Assembly: GCA_017380355.1 (NCBI GenBank)
Contig: JAFOED010000131.1
Location: 1 to 15,156 of the forward strand
Reading direction: 5' to 3'
DNA length: 15,156 nucleotides
Source of the DNA: Ruminococcus sp.
GTDB lineage: Bacteria; Bacillota; Clostridia; Oscillospirales; Acutalibacteraceae
The notes below the pieces were generated by a model, which was given only the letters and a program-made list of their open reading frames with translations, searched no databases and was not told the origin of the DNA. Shown piece after piece: positions 13,561 to 15,156 of the stretch. The first letter of the stretch is position 1. Each line of letters begins with the position of its first letter. The translations under genes were made by a program, and so were the position numbers.

Positions 13561-14754
13561 TTATTTGATAAATTCTTTTGCTACTTCGCCAATGATTCTG
13601 ATGCCCTTAGTGAGTTCTTCATCAGTAGGAGTAGAGAAGTTGATTCTGAATGAATCGCAAGGAATAGAACTGTCTGTAAGGAATGCGTTGCCTGGAACTA
13701 CGCATACCTTTCTTTCTGTAAGCGCTTTACAGAAAGCGAGCATATCTACAGTTTCTGGGAGAGTACACCAGATGAACAGACCACCCTCGATTTTGTTGTA
13801 TGTAATACCTGTTGGTACAACGAACTCGTCGAGTAAGTCCATACAAAGCTGTGCTTTCTTTGTGTACAGCTTTCTTAACATCTGTAAGTGACCTTTGAAG
13901 TCGTATTTTGTCATAAACTCGTTGCACACCATCTGTGACCACATAGCTGTGTGTACGTCCTGACCCTGTTTGCACACGATCATTTTAGCCATAGCAGCTT
14001 TATCAGCTACCATATAGCCTACGCGGATACCAGGAGCAACGACTTTTGAGAATGAACCTGAGTAGATAACTAAACCTTCAGTATCGAAACTCTTGATACA
14101 AGCAACGTCTTCGCCGAAGTATCTTAGGTCACCGTATGGGTTATCCTCAATAATGAGTACGTTATACTTTTTAGCAAGTTCGTAGAGCTTTTTGCGCTTT
14201 TCTAAGCTCATCGTAACACCGGATGGATTCTGGAAATTCGGGATAGTGTAGATGAGCTTTGTATTAGGATTTGCGATAAGCTTTTCTTCGAGCTCTTCCA
14301 TATTCATACCGTCTTTCTCGACAGTAACACCTACAAGGTTGACGTTGTAGCTTCTGAATGTATTGAGTGCACCGACGAAAGACGGAGCCTCACAGATAAG
14401 AGTATCGTGCTCGTTTAAGAAAGTCTTTGCGACGATGTCCATAACCTGCTGTGCGCCTGAAACAATGATGAGTTCATCGTTTTCTTTAATTACGTCGAGC
14501 TCTTCTTTAAGATAAGATTTAAGAGTATCTCGAAGCGGTGTGTAACCGTCAGAAATGCCGTACTGAAGTACACCTATTGGATTTTCCTCTAAAAGTCTTG
14601 TTGAAATCTCTTTGATAGCGTCCACAGGGAAAGCGTCAGGAGCAGGGTTGCCCGCTGATAAAGATATTACACCCGGGTCAGACGCGCTTTTTAAAATCTC
14701 TCTGATTGCGTTCGGTTTGAGCGCAAGAACCTTGTCTGAGAAATTGTAATTCAT
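13561..14754 (-). CDS. PLP-dependent aminotransferase, class I/II (2-aminoadipate/aromatic-type)
   Basis: A 397-residue fold-type I aminotransferase. The N terminus matches the group (LSAGNPAPDAFP, then LQYGISDGYTPLRDTLKSYL). The cofactor site shows IVSGAQQVMD, IPNFQNPSGVTMS, IIEDNPYGDLRY with the cofactor Asp, the Schiff-base lysine in YSGSFSKVVAPGIRVGY, and a C-terminal FRINFSTP with the substrate-carboxylate Arg. It resembles the 2-aminoadipate/MocR-associated branch of amino acid aminotransferases, but has no fused DNA-binding domain. The donor and acceptor cannot be fixed from sequence. Grouping with trpS suggests an amino acid, possibly aromatic, but that is weak evidence. The ATG has AAGGTGAT 6 nt upstream. 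Confidence 0.92.
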   Translation of the reverse strand: MNYNFSDKVLALKPNAIREILKSASDPGVISLSAGNPAPDAFPVDAIKEISTRLLEENPIGVLQYGISDGYTPLRDTLKSYLKEELDVIKENDELIIVSGAQQVMDIVAKTFLNEHDTLICEAPSFVGALNTFRSYNVNLVGVTVEKDGMNMEELEEKLIANPNTKLIYTIPNFQNPSGVTMSLEKRKKLYELAKKYNVLIIEDNPYGDLRYFGEDVACIKSFDTEGLVIYSGSFSKVVAPGIRVGYMVADKAAMAKMIVCKQGQDVHTAMWSQMVCNEFMTKYDFKGHLQMLRKLYTKKAQLCMDLLDEFVVPTGITYNKIEGGLFIWCTLPETVDMLAFCKALTERKVCVVPGNAFLTDSSIPCDSFRINFSTPTDEELTKGIRIIGEVAKEFIK

Positions 14755-14783
14755 ATTATCACCTTCAAAAAACTAATTAATTT

Positions 14784-14812
14784 ATACTAACATATTTACA
14801 GAAATTTTGCAA
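14784..14812 (-). promoter_or_regulatory. Candidate promoter of the aminotransferase-trpS operon
   Basis: On the minus strand TTGCAA (14812-14807) and TAGTAT (14789-14784) are spaced by 17 nt. An overlapping TATAAA is an alternative -10. The site lies about 30 nt upstream of the aminotransferase start codon. Confidence 0.45.
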
Positions 14813-14892
14813 CAAAATTGCATTTTACTCCCATATACAGGCTCAATATTGCAAAAAAATCGACACAATCGCGTATTTAAGCAAAATTTTTG

Positions 14893-14921
14893 TTGTATAA
14901 AAGGCGATTTTGTAGTATAAT
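14893..14921 (+). promoter_or_regulatory. Promoter of the divergent acidic-protein gene
   Basis: TTGTAT at 14893-14898 and a perfect TATAAT at 14916-14921, 17 nt apart, lie about 45 nt before the start codon at 14969. Confidence 0.65.
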
Positions 14922-14968
14922 GCTGTGTGTATATTTGCGTTTTTACTCAAAAGAAAGGAGGAGCGACG

Positions 14969-15156
14969 ATGAGTTTCGATTTTAACGATGATTTCAGCAC
15001 TGATTTTGACAGCGAATTAAACTCTGATTTCAACGATGGATTTGACGATATTTTCTCAGATGGTTTAACTGAGCCTTACGATGATGGCTTTGATTTTGAC
15101 GACGAAGACCGTGAAAAACACAGACGTGAATCAAGCAGAGAAAACCGTGCAAGACG
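14969..15156 (+). CDS. Hypothetical protein with acidic F/D-rich N terminus (3' partial)
   Basis: An open reading frame starting at ATG 14969 with a perfect AAGGAGG at 14955-14961 and running off the window after 62 codons. The visible part is strikingly low in complexity: about 48 residues dominated by Asp, Phe, Asn and Ser in a loose FD/DF pattern (SFDFNDDFSTDFD, then DDGFDFDDED), followed by a sharply basic stretch (REKHRRESSRENRAR). There is no signal peptide or membrane segment yet. I do not recognise the family. A disordered, charge-segregated cytoplasmic head preceding a membrane or helical domain beyond the window is possible. A clear promoter and ribosome binding site make it a real gene. 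Confidence 0.75.
   Translation, partial: MSFDFNDDFSTDFDSELNSDFNDGFDDIFSDGLTEPYDDGFDFDDEDREKHRRESSRENRAR

Noticed and set aside
1..15156. Mobile elements, CRISPR arrays, tRNA or rRNA genes, phage genes
   Set aside because: No transposase or integrase reading frame, regularly spaced repeats, tRNA cloverleaf or rRNA segment was recognised on either strand by eye.

Overview
The window looks like chromosomal DNA from an anaerobic, low-to-moderate-GC Gram-positive bacterium of the Clostridia, most plausibly a Ruminococcus-like gut or rumen organism. The clues are a dockerin-bearing protein (cellulosome/amylosome-type assembly), a T-box leader, a MecA-type adaptor, strong AAGGAGG or AGGTGAT ribosome binding sites, TTG and GTG starts, and an intracellular GH13 enzyme. 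I see no tRNA, rRNA, CRISPR array, insertion sequence or phage gene.

Layout, left to right. (1) 1-1065 is the 3' end of a large extracellular protein: a leucine-rich-repeat remnant, four cysteine-pair repeats and a C-terminal type I dockerin, closed by a terminator. (2) 1174-2482 is an ECF sigma factor and an overlapping membrane anti-sigma factor, again closed by a terminator. (3) 2592-7636 is the most interesting block: a promoter, a T-box leader (best specifier reading CUC, leucine) and three tightly packed genes. They encode a LeuA-like protein that has lost its catalytic and metal residues but keeps the leucine-binding regulatory domain, a fusion of a degenerate sugar-isomerase-like barrel with an intact acyl-CoA synthetase, and an amidohydrolase-2 family enzyme. 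(4) 7671-9167, minus strand, is a mecA-like adaptor gene and an MBL-fold hydrolase gene. (5) 9329-10870 is an intracellular GH13 alpha-glucosidase/amylase with its own promoter and terminator. (6) 11045-12458 is a second ECF sigma/anti-sigma pair. (7) 12521-14754, minus strand, is an aminotransferase-trpS operon. (8) From 14969 a divergent gene with a very acidic, F/D-rich N terminus runs off the window.

How it may work together: the T-box operon should be switched on when uncharged tRNA(Leu) accumulates, and its first product carries a leucine-binding domain, so leucine would be sensed twice. The only clearly intact activity-bearing genes behind it are an acyl-CoA synthetase and an amidohydrolase. 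Ruminococci are known to make leucine from isovalerate via isovaleryl-CoA and reductive carboxylation, so a leucine-starvation-induced acid:CoA ligase controlled by a non-catalytic LeuA relative is an attractive, untested hypothesis. The dockerin protein, the GH13 enzyme and the two ECF modules fit a polysaccharide-degrading lifestyle, but no direct regulatory link among them can be shown from sequence alone.
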